From positions 124,320 to 188,319 of the forward strand of contig VZSF01010124.1 of the NCBI GenBank assembly GCA_013398295.1: a stretch of 64,000 bases of DNA, written 5' to 3'. This stretch comes from Chionis minor (Eukaryota > Chordata > Aves > Charadriiformes > Chionididae). The notes under the pieces were generated by a model. The model did no database searches. It saw only the letters and a list, made by a program, of their open reading frames with translations, and had not been told where the DNA came from. Position 1 is the stretch's first letter. Each line of letters begins with the position of its first letter. The translations under genes and the position numbers were made by a program. This document shows, one piece after another, positions 12,003-24,310 of this stretch.

Positions 12003-15000
12003 GTACTTCTATTGCTCAATGAATATCTTTCAAGAGGCATTAGTTTAAGTAAGTGCTTCATGCGTGCATTTTTATGAAGATGGCTCTTTAGAAATCTCTG
12101 AGCTTTGCTTGGTATCAATAGCATGTGGTGATCCTTCCATTTGAACTGTAGTAAAGATGAGGCTAGTTAAAAGAATTGAAAAAAATCAGTAGAGTCATAG
12201 AACAACAAGATAAAGCTTTTAATGTGCCCATCTGCATCCTGACAGTTCTCTGTGACTATGTCTTACGTCTTGCATTACAAATCTGTTTCCTCTCCTTTTC
12301 TTCTGATTTTGTCACACCCCTTTAAGTAATTTGGAACGTGGTTGGAAGGTCTGATGCTTCTTTTTAAGCAATTATTTGGAGTTGACCTCTCCACACTCTC
12401 ATGGACTGAATAGGCAGATAAAACTTTCAGGTATATACCTCGCTTGACTCGGGAAGTAGTAAAGAGCTGAACTGGACCCTCTACAAGGCAGGACATTCCA
12501 GCTGTTCCATTTTTGAAGCCAGCTGAACTGGTCCTATGGGGACTGTTACGTTGGCAGAAATCAGCAGGCACTTACACATCTCTGCCCCTACGCTTTTTCT
12601 GCTTCTTAGATTGTTTGGTTTCTGCTCCCAGCTGACTGCACACACTTCCTTCATCCCAGAGACAAGCTGACATTCCTGGCTGGTGCTGGGTAATTCTTGT
12701 CATATTGTTTAAAGCAGTTTTTGCATTGTATTTTAAGGCCAACGATAGAGAGCTGATGCTAGAGAATTGCAGCTTAGAAGTGTCTGTGTTTAGCTATTCA
12801 TTAAAGAGGGCACGCTGTCAATCTTGAGTACTGTGTGCTTGTCCAGTAGATTTAAATCATTAAGAGGTAAAATTTAGTACCAAATTTTGCTTGACACTTC
12901 TGGAGCTTATAGAATATTCCTGTTGAGGAACACCTAAAATTATAGTTACATTTATTGGAAAATGTTTATAAGTGCATTATCCTTTTTTAGAACATGAGTA
13001 TTATGGAACTTAAACATGACACTGGGTAAATTGTTTTCTGTCTGTATTGGAACAACCTAGGAGGGTATTAAGCATCTATTAAAGTTCTGGGCTGATATGA
13101 GTTCCTTTGTGAGAAAGAGACAAAACAAGTGAAAGTGGACGGTGGTGTTCATGACTCTCAGTTCAGTGCAGCATAAGAGAGATTCTCCCTTATTCACTTG
13201 AAAATTTCTTTTGTGCAAGTTCATATACTCTTAATGTAATGTGACTGGATTTTACTACTCAGAAAAACAGAGATTACTAGGGTTTTTTGTTGATTAAAAC
13301 AGAGATGTTAAGCCTTTTAAGCATTGCAGAAACTTCCTTACATAGATTTGCTAGATACTCAGTATTGATTGTAATAACTGCTGCTGTAATTCATGAGTAA
13401 AAACTACTGGGTGTGTAAGTGTTTTGTAAGGTGGAACATCAGGGGTGAGAATTAGACTTAGTTTTATTTTCATGTGACATTAATTCAGAATTCAAACTGT
13501 ATCTTGAGATAGGTGGAAGTGTAGTGTTCTGAAACAACAGGGCAAGTTATGCTGTGTTTCTTAGGAGGTTTTGTCTACAGATTCTATCCCAATTATAATT
13601 TCTAAACATTGGAAGTAAGATTTAGTGCTAGAGAGAGCACAGAAAAAGATATCGGTGTGGACCCTGCCAGGAATTTACTGTCCTTGTTAGGCAGTATAAT
13701 ACCTATTACATGTATCTCCTTTGGCAAGTCTCTGTCCTGTTTTCCCTCAGATTTGTTTTTCTCTATGCTTCCATGTCTTTTAACCACAAATGGGAAGGAA
13801 GCCCCTTGCCCAAGGAAGGCTTTATACATAGGATGTTTACTCCAACCATTTAGATGATGGACCTACTTTGCCACTTCCCAGTTAAAGTTATTTGAAAGTC
13901 ATGTGACATAAGTATAAATATCAAAGAACAGGGACCGTATGCATTTAGCAAAAGGTGAAATTTGCCTATGCCATTCACCTTTCAAATACTATCCACCAAT
14001 TTATATTGAAGTCCTATGGCTTAGTTATAGATTAGTGTCTAGATTGTTATAACAATGACAATGCAATTTGTTGGTGCACTGCCCACAGCCACATGTGGCT
14101 TGGTATGCATAATGGCTCTGTATCATTAAATGTCCTTTCATACCATCAAATTAAGCAGAAAAACAAGAATGACACACTGAAAATAAATTTAATCTTTCTG
14201 CCAGCAATGACCTAGATATTCTTCATGATTTTTGTGGGCTTTTTTTAATTGGAAAAGTCACTATTGCTTCAATTATTGTGAAAGCAGTAGGCAGGGAAAA
14301 TCACATTAATATGGTGTCATCTGATAATTCACGATACATTACTCCACAATTGTATGACATGATACAAAGGGCCCAGTTTTTTCTACAAGTACACAAAGAG
14401 GGTTGATAACTGGAATGGAAGCAGCACGTTGATGGACGTTCAGCGCTGTTGCAAAGTGCAGCGCCCTGGCTGATTCTGCAGGTCCTTTTGGTCAGGAAGT
14501 TGACAAGGGTTTTCTGACTGGTTCAGCAAGGCCTGATAGCACAGGTAGATGTTGCGGTAGGGACAGAGTTATAGATACACACATATATAATGTCAGTCTG
14601 CAGGCTTTGGAGGTGTTACGTATCAGTGGCCTAATTCACAGTCCAATAAAATCGGTGCTCATCTCCCCTGCATGACCCATGAATTAGGCATTGGACGCGT
14701 GGCTCCCTGGGGAACCATAATAGGCACTGTAAATAATGGGGAGCAAATGGTATTTATGCCACATTTGAGGCGCTGCTCTTGCAGAGCAGGCGACATTGGC
14801 TTCCTTAGGGTGGTTTATCTATAGATTAATTGTGACTATCATTTTAAACACCATAAATAGTAGAGCTGCGCAAAACACAGAAAAATGTACCAGTCCAAGC
14901 CTTTCCAGGAGTTTATCATCTAAACAGACAACACGATATGCAGTGGAAAGCTCTGGGGAAGGCTCTTAGAGCATCCATCTGCCACATAGTCTTTAGTTAC

Positions 15001-18000
15001 CCGGGGGTGGGGCTGTAGTTCGGCATGGCACAGCAATAAATGTCAGTTCTATTGCCTTCACAGTGATGAGGAGTTTAAACTTCTGGTTTAGACCCTCTCT
15101 AGGCAAATTTAGCTTTGCCTTCCTTTAGAAAGAGTGACTTCAGAGTAGGTTTCAGATCTATCTGCTGCATAAGAAATGCAAATAAAGAGGCAACTATTTC
15201 AGAATCATTCTAGTTTTGTAAAATGTCGGTGCTTTTCTTTGTGCTATGTATTTATGCAGCAATTAACTGGTAAAAATGAAATGTGAAGCAGCATAATTAA
15301 TTTTTCTCTCTGAAACCATATAGAGGAATATAGAAGCAGCAAGCAGATTATTCTAAGTGATAAGTGGTAAAAGTGAAAACCGTTGATACCTTTGACAGTG
15401 GTTTACTCCTAGTTCTGCCTGGTCCATTACTATAAGTGTCTAATTCTACTGCAGAAGAGAATGATTACATATAGCTGATTTTCCCCCCACCCGTACAGTT
15501 GGACTACTTGTCTCTCTAACTGCAGAAAAATGTGTTTCAAGGGCCATACATATATAAACTGTGATTTATTTGTGTGTGTAGAATTGACTGTGTGGCATGC
15601 TAGGCTCTAACATTTGGTCTGAAATTACAGAAGGTATACAATTCTGCTTCTTTGCAAACTGAGCATAGATTTTACTTGACACTTACGCCTTTACATGATC
15701 CATACTTCTCATTTTATGAGAGAATAAAACTAACAATGACAAACACTGTTTCTAGGAAGGCGATTCCTCAGAAGGGCCAAAATCACCAGGCTTTGATTTG
15801 AATGTCAAAGCGTGTGGTTGGTACAATGTTTCAGTAGCAATTTCAGCTTATCCAAGCAAAAGTTTAAAACTCCTGTAATAACTGTATAATTCATATTCTT
15901 CCCTCAAATAACAATCCTTTAGTTATGTGTAGCTTCAGTCCTGGACTCCTGTATACCCCTGTGAGAATGGATTATGCCCTTATATGATAAGGCTACAGGG
16001 GATGAGGGGATATTCCATCTGACAAGGTTCAGTGGGTTTCCCTGCTGACAGAGAAAATGATGATTTTAAGGCACCAGTCTCATCCATCATTACAAGAATG
16101 GCTCACAGATATGACAAGAAATCTTATGAAAAATAATCTGTGGTCTAGACAATAAACTAATCAGTTTTGATGAAATCCATAAACCTTTTATATACTGTAT
16201 TGAAGAGAAGACCAAAGCTTTGTGGTTATGGGTATAGGTTTTGCCTTTTAAAAATACGCTGAGCTTGTCTCCTCAAAGGTGGAGAAATAACCTTTCCAAT
16301 GTTATCAAAATAATTAAGTTCGTGTTGCTGAGGTAATATTCACTAGTATAGTGTTCTTATCATGCACGCAGTTTCTGTAGCTAATCTTTGCTTGTTCATG
16401 ATAATATCCTAAAGCGAAATGTCTTGCTAGGTGTTGAACACAGCTAGCTGTGAGGAAAGAGAGAAAAGGAAGAGGTACAAATCGGGATATGGACAGGGTA
16501 TTCATATGTGCTGTAGTGTGGTAATCCTCAGTGCCTTCCTCCGTGTGGTTGGACTAGGGAAAATGCAGTGGAACGGTGCAAGCCAGGGACATGACCAGCA
16601 AAATGAGAGCTGTGCAGACTCATGGGTCTAACACCATGTAGTAATTATGACAACTGAAAGGCTTTACAGGAGGCAGCAGAGCTGCTCAGCAGTCACTCCA
16701 CTCCAAGATGAATGATTTAACTGCGGCATTTATTTCCCTTCAAGTCTCTTCTGAATTTCCTACACAAAGCTCATCTATTCAGGCTTGGCGGAAAAAGGGC
16801 TGTGCTTGTCCCTTTACTGATAATTATTTGAATAGTGAAAGCATAGCTGTGTTTGGATATTGCCATGTGTATTCTTACTTATTTGTATGGCATTATCACT
16901 TGAGCCACGACAGGGAACTTAACTTACTCTGTCCATTTATCAGCTGAGGGGCTGGTTAAACACAAAACAAAATGTTAAGAGCACAAGGGGAATGCTGATA
17001 AGTATCTTTGAGATGTTCTTAGAGCAATCATGGAATAGTGTAGCATATGTAGTATTAATTATATAATAAAAAGCACCATAATATGGACAAATGTTGTTCC
17101 ATAAGCCGAGGAAAAAGGGCTAACAAAATACAAATAGAAAAAGAAGTACTCATTTTACCTCCTTGTCTCTGGGAAATATCCTCTAATCTTCCATTTTCTC
17201 ATGGCTTTTGAGTGTTTTCTTGTTATGCCTTTCATCTTTGCTATACCTCAAAGATTACGCTTCTATTAGTATTTCTCCTAGAAACAACTTTTGTGTTGCT
17301 GCCCGGGGAGTAGATGTGGTACCCTGGGTTCATCTTGACTGTCCCAAGTGCCTCTATATCAGCTATAATAATGATGAAGGGAATGGGCTGCAGGAAAGGA
17401 AGGTACTTGGTATTAGGCAGAGAGGAAATGGAATTATCAGGAACTAGATTTAAAAAGTCAAGAGTCCTTAGTGAAGCACAGGACTATGTGTGAACACAGC
17501 CAGATATTGATTTAGCCAGTTTTTTTTTTTCTGGTCAAGCAGAGACTTGAAAATGCTTGTTCTTGCAGAAGAGTGGGAAAGTGTGAGGATCTCCTTCTCT
17601 TTACATGTACACTGGTGTTGAATCGAGGACAGCTTTATGACACTGATAGATTTTGTCCTTCGGTGTGTGTAGGGACAGTCCTTAACCCCGGCAGCCTGGG
17701 AGAGGACAGCGCTGTGCAGAGCGCTGCTCCTCCAGACGAGCAGGCAGAAGAGCTGCTTCTGCCGGTGACCTGGAGGAAGCCAGCCTGCCTCAGGAGCATG
17801 CAGGAGGAACGCCTTTCCTGTTGGAGGCTGGTGTTTGCCAGCCCAATACTTGTGCTGTGTGCTGCCTGCTGCAATAGTTTATTTTTGCTGTAGAAGCCTT
17901 TGGAAAGTCCCTGGTCTTTTGTCTTGCCTTTTTATTTTTTAGAGGCTTTTCTGACTGTGGCATTATTATTAAATCAGAATGGGATGTGCTCTTAAAATTT

Positions 18001-19192
18001 GTTCCTGCACATTTCTGTGCTGATGTCTCTTCAGCAAGATTTTGCTGCTAGCGAAAATCTCAGAAATGCCAGTTTTAATTTAACACTTTATTTCCAAAAC
18101 CATTTCACGGCTTCTATTTGCGAGAAACGGTTCCCACTCGGCAAACATCCAGGATGCTCTGGTGTGCAGGATATGGACAACACTGAGTGTTAGAATTTGC
18201 AGAATGCAAAAGGAGGCAAAATTGGTGTATTGTGTCATTGCTTCCTGTGCAGTGGCAGCACTCATATCCTGACAGAAGTTAGGCTGACAGGGAAAAGCTG
18301 CTGCTGTATTTTATTATCACTGCGGACTGTGTCACTTTCGTCATCTTATTTGCTAATACTAATTCTCAGGAATTACTTGATACCCAACCCAGTTAATTAA
18401 CTCACATTAATTAAATCCGTTTCATGGTGAGCGAAGGATCTTGTACTTGAGGGCAGCACTATGTTTTAATTCCAAGCGAGGTGAGGAGGCGAAGAGGAGA
18501 ATCAGGGCAGCAGCGCTGCCGGGGAGCTGCCTGACATGCAGGGGGAGGGAAAGGGAACGCTGTGTGGCAGGGTGCAGATACGAGCCGGATGTGGGAGCAT
18601 TAAAATTATGTAACTGGAATAGGGAAATACAGAGAGCCAGGGAAATGGAGAAGGTGGTTAAGATGGGGGCTCTGGTGAAGTAAAGAGCAGACTGGGGAAA
18701 GCCCAAGAAGCATTTGGCAGAGACAAGGGTAATGGGAGGGATGAAGGTGAATAAACGGCATATTTTCTTGGCTTTGTAAAAATCAGAGATGGGGATTCCC
18801 CATTGTAGATCAGAGATGAAACTATGAACATGCTTTCTTTTTTACCTCTCCTTCCTTTTGCTTTCTTAAGTTGCTAATAATGGATTTTTTTCCTTATCTC
18901 TGTATGTGAGCCTTCACAGTCAATAGTAGAATCTCAGGTTTTATGGAGAAGATGTTTTGGTGAGGGACTCTTAGGGAAGTTTACAGAGGAAAGAGAAACT
19001 ATCACAGGAATTACATTTTCATCTTGCTTAAGTTCACAGTATTCTGAGGAAAAATTAGAACCAAACATTGCAGTACACTGAAAAATGCTTGGCACTAAGT
19101 CTCTGAGAACATGCTGAAGGTTTGTAGGCATGGCTACAATGCTACTCTTGTTCCTACTAGGGGGGTCCCTCCTCAGGTCATAACACATCCTT

Positions 19193-19249
19193 CCACTCCT
19201 AATTACATTCACCACTCCTAATTATATTCACCACTCCTCATTACATTCA
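19193..19249 (+). repeat. Tandem repeat, three copies of a 19-bp unit
   Basis: Three head-to-tail copies of a unit beginning CCACTCCT and ending CATTCA or TATTCA occupy 19193-19211, 19212-19230 and 19231-19249. The copies differ by one or two substitutions. Coding potential is not evident. Confidence 0.95.
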
Positions 19250-21449
19250 GATAAATCTTGGATCTGCACTAGGTAGTCAAGGGACTATGCCCATGGGTAA
19301 AGGACAACACAGAGGTGGGGTCTGCAAGGTCAGCACCACGTGTGTAATTCTGCAAGGACTTTTTGCACTGGTGCAAGATGGAAAAGAGGATGCAGGAGAG
19401 CTTAAGGACTTTTATTGGAGGCTAAAGAGGCAGATGTTAGAATAGATGCTTAACACTGCTTAAACGCAGCTTCTTTCTATCCATCTCTGACTCAGCACCC
19501 AAAATTGCTTGTCACTTTTGAAAATGAAGCCTTTTGTGTTTTAGTGTAAAAAGGTAATGTTAGGCAGGGAGGAGAAAGCATGTACTGACAAAGAATTTGT
19601 AGTATTTGTTCTTTGCCCACTTTTTTTTCTAAATTTAGTAAGGTACTCTGCTAGCACTGACACTGAAATGAGTCAATTTTAAAGAGCCCCATAATATTTA
19701 TAACCACCTCATTTATAATTTATTTTGGTATGAAATATTAAGCTAAAATTACACAGAACATTATCAAAAAATGCATTTTTTTTTCTTTTCACATTGGGTA
19801 ATTTAATTCACGTTAGCTCATTTAAATTACCTTGTTTGTGTCCACCCTTAAAAAACCACTCAGACCAAAGAAGAGTGGGGTTTATATGGGATGGCTGGAG
19901 ACATACAGCTGTTTTCTAACAGAATGTGCATACTGTCATCTTAAGGCAGTCACAGAGGGGCTCTTTCACGCTAGTGCTGCGGTTACAGCACTGAAGCCTT
20001 TTCTTATGTCTGGGACTTTGTGGCTTCGTTGCATTGGTAAGGGCATTCTATTTGGTGTAAGACTCCTGAAGAATGTAAATTGTTTTCCGTGTTTCAGCTC
20101 TAGGACTTACTTATTGCCAAAAATTATCCCAAAGATTCTTGTAAAATCCAGAAAGAATTAGGGCTATGGCAGAGTACAGGAAAACCACAAAAGCTGCATC
20201 TGTAATACATTGCTGTTAAACATGTTAATCACTGTTCTGACTACAGATGAATTGCAGTGTCAGTGGTTGTATTAAAATACATGCCTCTAAAATACATTCC
20301 AACAATACTGTATTGGTACTGAAAATATTTTTCCCTCCATATCTTTGTATTTCAATCCTTATACAGAAAAAACCCCAAACAATCCATGATCTATCCTAGA
20401 AATAGTGGCTCTTAGAAGTAACTATCAATCCTTATTTTAGAATATACCAGTAAGATTGCCTTTTTTAACATGAGTTTCTATGTGAAAGCATACATAATAG
20501 ACAAATATATAAAATTAGCAGCTGTATTGAGGCAGAACTGCAAATAAAGAAGCTTACCATCAGAAGCAAATCATCTCAGAAGTGCTAGCATCTTTCAAGA
20601 CTAGAATATAAGCTTCCTAGTCACCCTCTCCCGCAATTCTAAGTATTTCTCCAAACTATGAAGATTATCCTTAGTTTCCTCCATGTATGCAGCCTAAATC
20701 TAATTTGTATTCAAAAATTATAAGAGGCCCACAATTCAAAATACCTTTCAAATCCCCAAGTTTTGCTTCCGTCTGAAATATATATTAGGTAGATCCAACT
20801 ACACATCCAATCAGAGCCTTTGAAAACCTCAGAAAAAGTAGACAAATCATAGTAGGTGAAAGGCAAGACTGCTCTACAAATTGATTTCTGCTCATCTGTT
20901 AAATTCACTTCTATTAAAAAGTTGCAATACTCTTCAAAAGCTGACACCTCAGGTGTGGAGCCCATTTAGGTCTACCAGGTAGTCAAACCATCCTCTGCCT
21001 GGCAGCACCTCTCAAGAGCTGACCCCATTGGGTTGTTTTGGATGGTAGGTTGCTCTGACTAAAGAGTTGAATTCCTCCATAGGTGAGGCGTTGGTGAGAA
21101 AGAAGAAACAGACGCAAAAAGCTCAGTTAGGCTTTGACGCTGTTGGGTATAGGTGGTAACACAAAGATCAGTAATTCCTGAGTAACATGTGCCTCAGTTG
21201 CAGTTTTGTTACCTGCTTAAACGATACTGCATGTGTCTTACGTGGCACCTGAACTTCATTATGTCTCAAATCACAGATGAAAAAAATAGTCTGTCTGTAA
21301 AAAATACAGCCCCCTAAAGACCATGCTGGTACGCTGTCTTTAATTCAGAGTCCACCAGTCCAAATTCTTACCTTGCTTTTCTAAAGGGGCTGGAAATGCC
21401 TCTGCCCAGCATAGTCCAGGATAATCTTGGAGTAAACACTTCTACAATC

Positions 21450-21463
21450 TTTTTTTTTTTTTT
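21450..21463 (+). repeat. Poly-T run
   Basis: About 14 consecutive T residues within AT-rich intron. A similar T run of about 11 lies at 17520-17530. Neither is joined to an identifiable retroposon. Confidence 0.85.
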
Positions 21464-24251
21464 GGCAGTCTTTTTCTAATTAGTCATGTAATCATGTATT
21501 AGTGTCCTTTTGTTTGGCTTAGGCTTACCTTTTTCTTGTTGGCCAGTCTGTTAGCCTTGTGTGAGGGTAGGACACTTGGAACCCCAGAATCCCAACCTTA
21601 CGCCAGTGAAAGTGTGCTCAGTTGGACTCTCCTTTATTCATTTTTCATCTTGTATTTGTCTTTGCTACAAAGTTAGTAAAATCTTCCCTTCCTACCTGCC
21701 ATATTCATGCTGACAGGGTACAAGAAATCCCTTGACACCCTGGCTCAGTGTAGGAGGTGTAATACTTGTGAGAGCAGGAATAACATCTTCTTCTGTTGCG
21801 TTGTGCTTCTGGGCACAGCCTACAATCACTTTACTGCCGCATATTAAATCTAATGAAATCTCTATGTTCTTCAGTCTTGTGAGAATGAGATTCGCAACAT
21901 GAATATATCGTCAGCTCCTTATCCATTAAACAAAACTAACACTCTGTAGAATCACACTTGGTAAGAGTATGTGATTTCCTGTGATACATGAGCTTCCCCT
22001 GGAACTTGACATACTCTTTACTGAAAGAGATGCTATACTACATAATAAGCTGGAAAATCTCTATGATGCTTTTAAATTATGTTTCCCAACACAATCCCTC
22101 TAGGAAGTGTGGCTTACAAAATTTTACCCTGGTACTGCTGAGTTGTGCTTCACTTATAATGTCTTTCTGTAGCAGGAAGCTCTAAAGCTGTTAATGCTGT
22201 TCAACAACTTCCACCTGTTTCGCACTCACCACCTTATGTCTACTTGTGCTGTCAGCCTCGGAATAAATGCTTCCAGGTATCACAGCAACAAGACTTGTAA
22301 TTTTGTAGATTAGTTGAATACACTTTCAGGTTTTCTGTTAACAATTTATCTTTGAGCCTTCCTCTGTCTTAACGTTCAAAATTCACTAAAAACAAAGGCC
22401 TGCTTTTGCCTTGCTGACAGAAACAGCAGTTTTCTTGGCAAGGAGAGGAAATGAGAGATCTCTACTGTCTGCGTGCTATACTGATTTAACGTCCAAACTG
22501 CACCCTATCCTTTAGTTAGTTCACATGTTATCAACTTTCTGTGCCCTTTGTTTTATAATAGGCTTTAAGGTTATTAGCCAGAAACTTTTGCAGCCATGCA
22601 GCTAAATTCTTCTTTTACTGGCCACTATTTGTGTATGTCTCTGCAGATCAGCCAAGTATGCATACAAATCTTTAATTCTTAGTTTTCATTTTGCTCTGTA
22701 AGACTAACTGACTTTCCAAAAGGTCACATTTTCTGAGTGCTTTTCTTTCATGTTCTTTTGTCTCTGAAATTCCAACATGAGGTTATGTGGCTGGCTCACA
22801 GCAAGGTGTTTCCTTGGTAAGAAATGCTCCTGTCAGCATCCTAACCTAATCAAGAAGTCGTCACTGTTGGCAAGAGCCACACTGGGAAGTGTGTCTTCTC
22901 CTCAGACTCAGCACTACTCATGCAAGCATGTACCTGTGTGTACATAAAATTTCAGCATTCTCCATCTGGAGAGCTGAGGGTGGCAAACTAATGCCAAGGT
23001 GTCCTTGTTCCCTGTTTCTCAGCTTCAGCCACTCTGGATGTACCAGACTTCAATGAAGGAGAAGGAGACAGAGTTGGCATTTCGGATATTCTGGTGGTTA
23101 AAACAAGGAGTGAGGCGAGTTAACCAGTCAGTTTTACTCTTGCATTTTCTTTTTATCCTTTTTACTCTTAAATTATTTTTATGCCTCGCTTAATCTCTGT
23201 GTTAAATAGCTTTAATCGTATCCTTTGGTGATATGATAGTTATGTTCTCAAAATACTTTACAAAGATTAGTAAATGTTACAGATGAACAAGAAATGGATT
23301 CCCATCCTACAGGAATTTTCAACATATCAAAACATTTCCCTGTACTGAATCAGGGCAAAAATCAAAGCAAAAAATTGGGGAAAAATTGGTTTAGAACATT
23401 CATTTCAATTCTGTAATCTCAGTACCTTACATTTCAGTTTCACTCATTCTAACTTCTCCTTTCAATTAACTTGCATTTCAAGCCAAAATTCATTTTGAAT
23501 CAGCAAACTGGAAGTTTTTATTTAAATAGTATTTATAAAATGTTTCAGCACTGCCTGTTTTAAATATTAGAGTTGAAAATCTGTGCTGAAGTCTTCTCTT
23601 TCTTTTGAGCAACATGGTTTTGAAAATTTACCTTTTTCAGTTAGAAATGAAAAAGTTTCCTTGGGAATTGTGGAAGGTATCATTGTCGACATCAAGTGGA
23701 TGGAGAGACTCATTTAGCTGCTTGCACAGGTGACTGGCGCCCTTGGAGGTGCCCTCAGGTATCTTGCTTGACCTTGTGCTGCCACTGGATGGGTGGGAGC
23801 TTCCATAGGTGCTGTGCCACATCTTTCAGTCCTTAACAGATGTCTCCAGTACCCCTGGCAGCTCATTTGACACCACCTCGCACAACTGAATTTAGCCCAG
23901 AGAAGCTAAGTCATAGAAGAGTGATGGCTGAGGTTTCACCAGTGCCGTCTGATGGAAGATACATTATTTTATTTTTCCAAGCAGGGATAATCTAGATGAT
24001 TCACAATTTCATTTCGCAGCTTAGTAAGCTGTTTGAAGGTACATACAGCTTTTGGTGTTCAGCTTTTCTGAAAGTAATTCTGTAGATGCTTTGCACTGAG
24101 AAGGATTAGGAAAAAAAGCAGATGGCAAATAATCTGCCACATTTGACTTTATTGACTTCATGTAATGCTGCTAAACATACGGCCTGTGTGTTCTTCTCTG
24201 ATCTCATGTTCTACCTACAATGAAACTCTGTTTCCCCGTGCTGTTAGCACA

Positions 24252-24310
24252 TTTGAGCAGAGGGTTGTATCTCCTAAGGTCCCTTCCCACCTAAATCATT
24301 CTATGATTTA
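24252..24310 (+). mobile_element. CR1 LINE 3'-end fragment
   Basis: The stretch GAGCAGAGGGTTG, then AAGGTCCCTTCCCACC, then ATCATTCTATGATTTA matches the 3' end of chicken-repeat-1 LINEs. These end in a CCTTCCA(A/G)CC segment followed by short ATTCTATG-type repeats. Only about 60 bp is recognisable, consistent with strong 5' truncation, and the copy is on the + strand. No reverse-transcriptase sequence is visible upstream. Confidence 0.8.

Noticed and set aside
12190..12215. GTCATAGAACAAC, considered as a reverse-strand CR1 3' end
   Set aside because: Only the TCATAGAA part fits; the expected GGTTGGAAGGGACC segment does not follow.
13690..13775. TTTGGCAAGTCTCTGTCC...CCCTCAG, considered as a second MIR
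   Set aside because: A single short motif resembles MIR. The AAATGGAGATAA end and the upstream CCTGGGTTC part are missing.
17573..17893. 106-codon + strand frame with an overlapping 79-codon - strand frame, considered as an alternative TRHDE exon
   Set aside because: It is open on both strands because of local GC content. There is no convincing splice-site pair, and it does not match any part of M1 peptidases.
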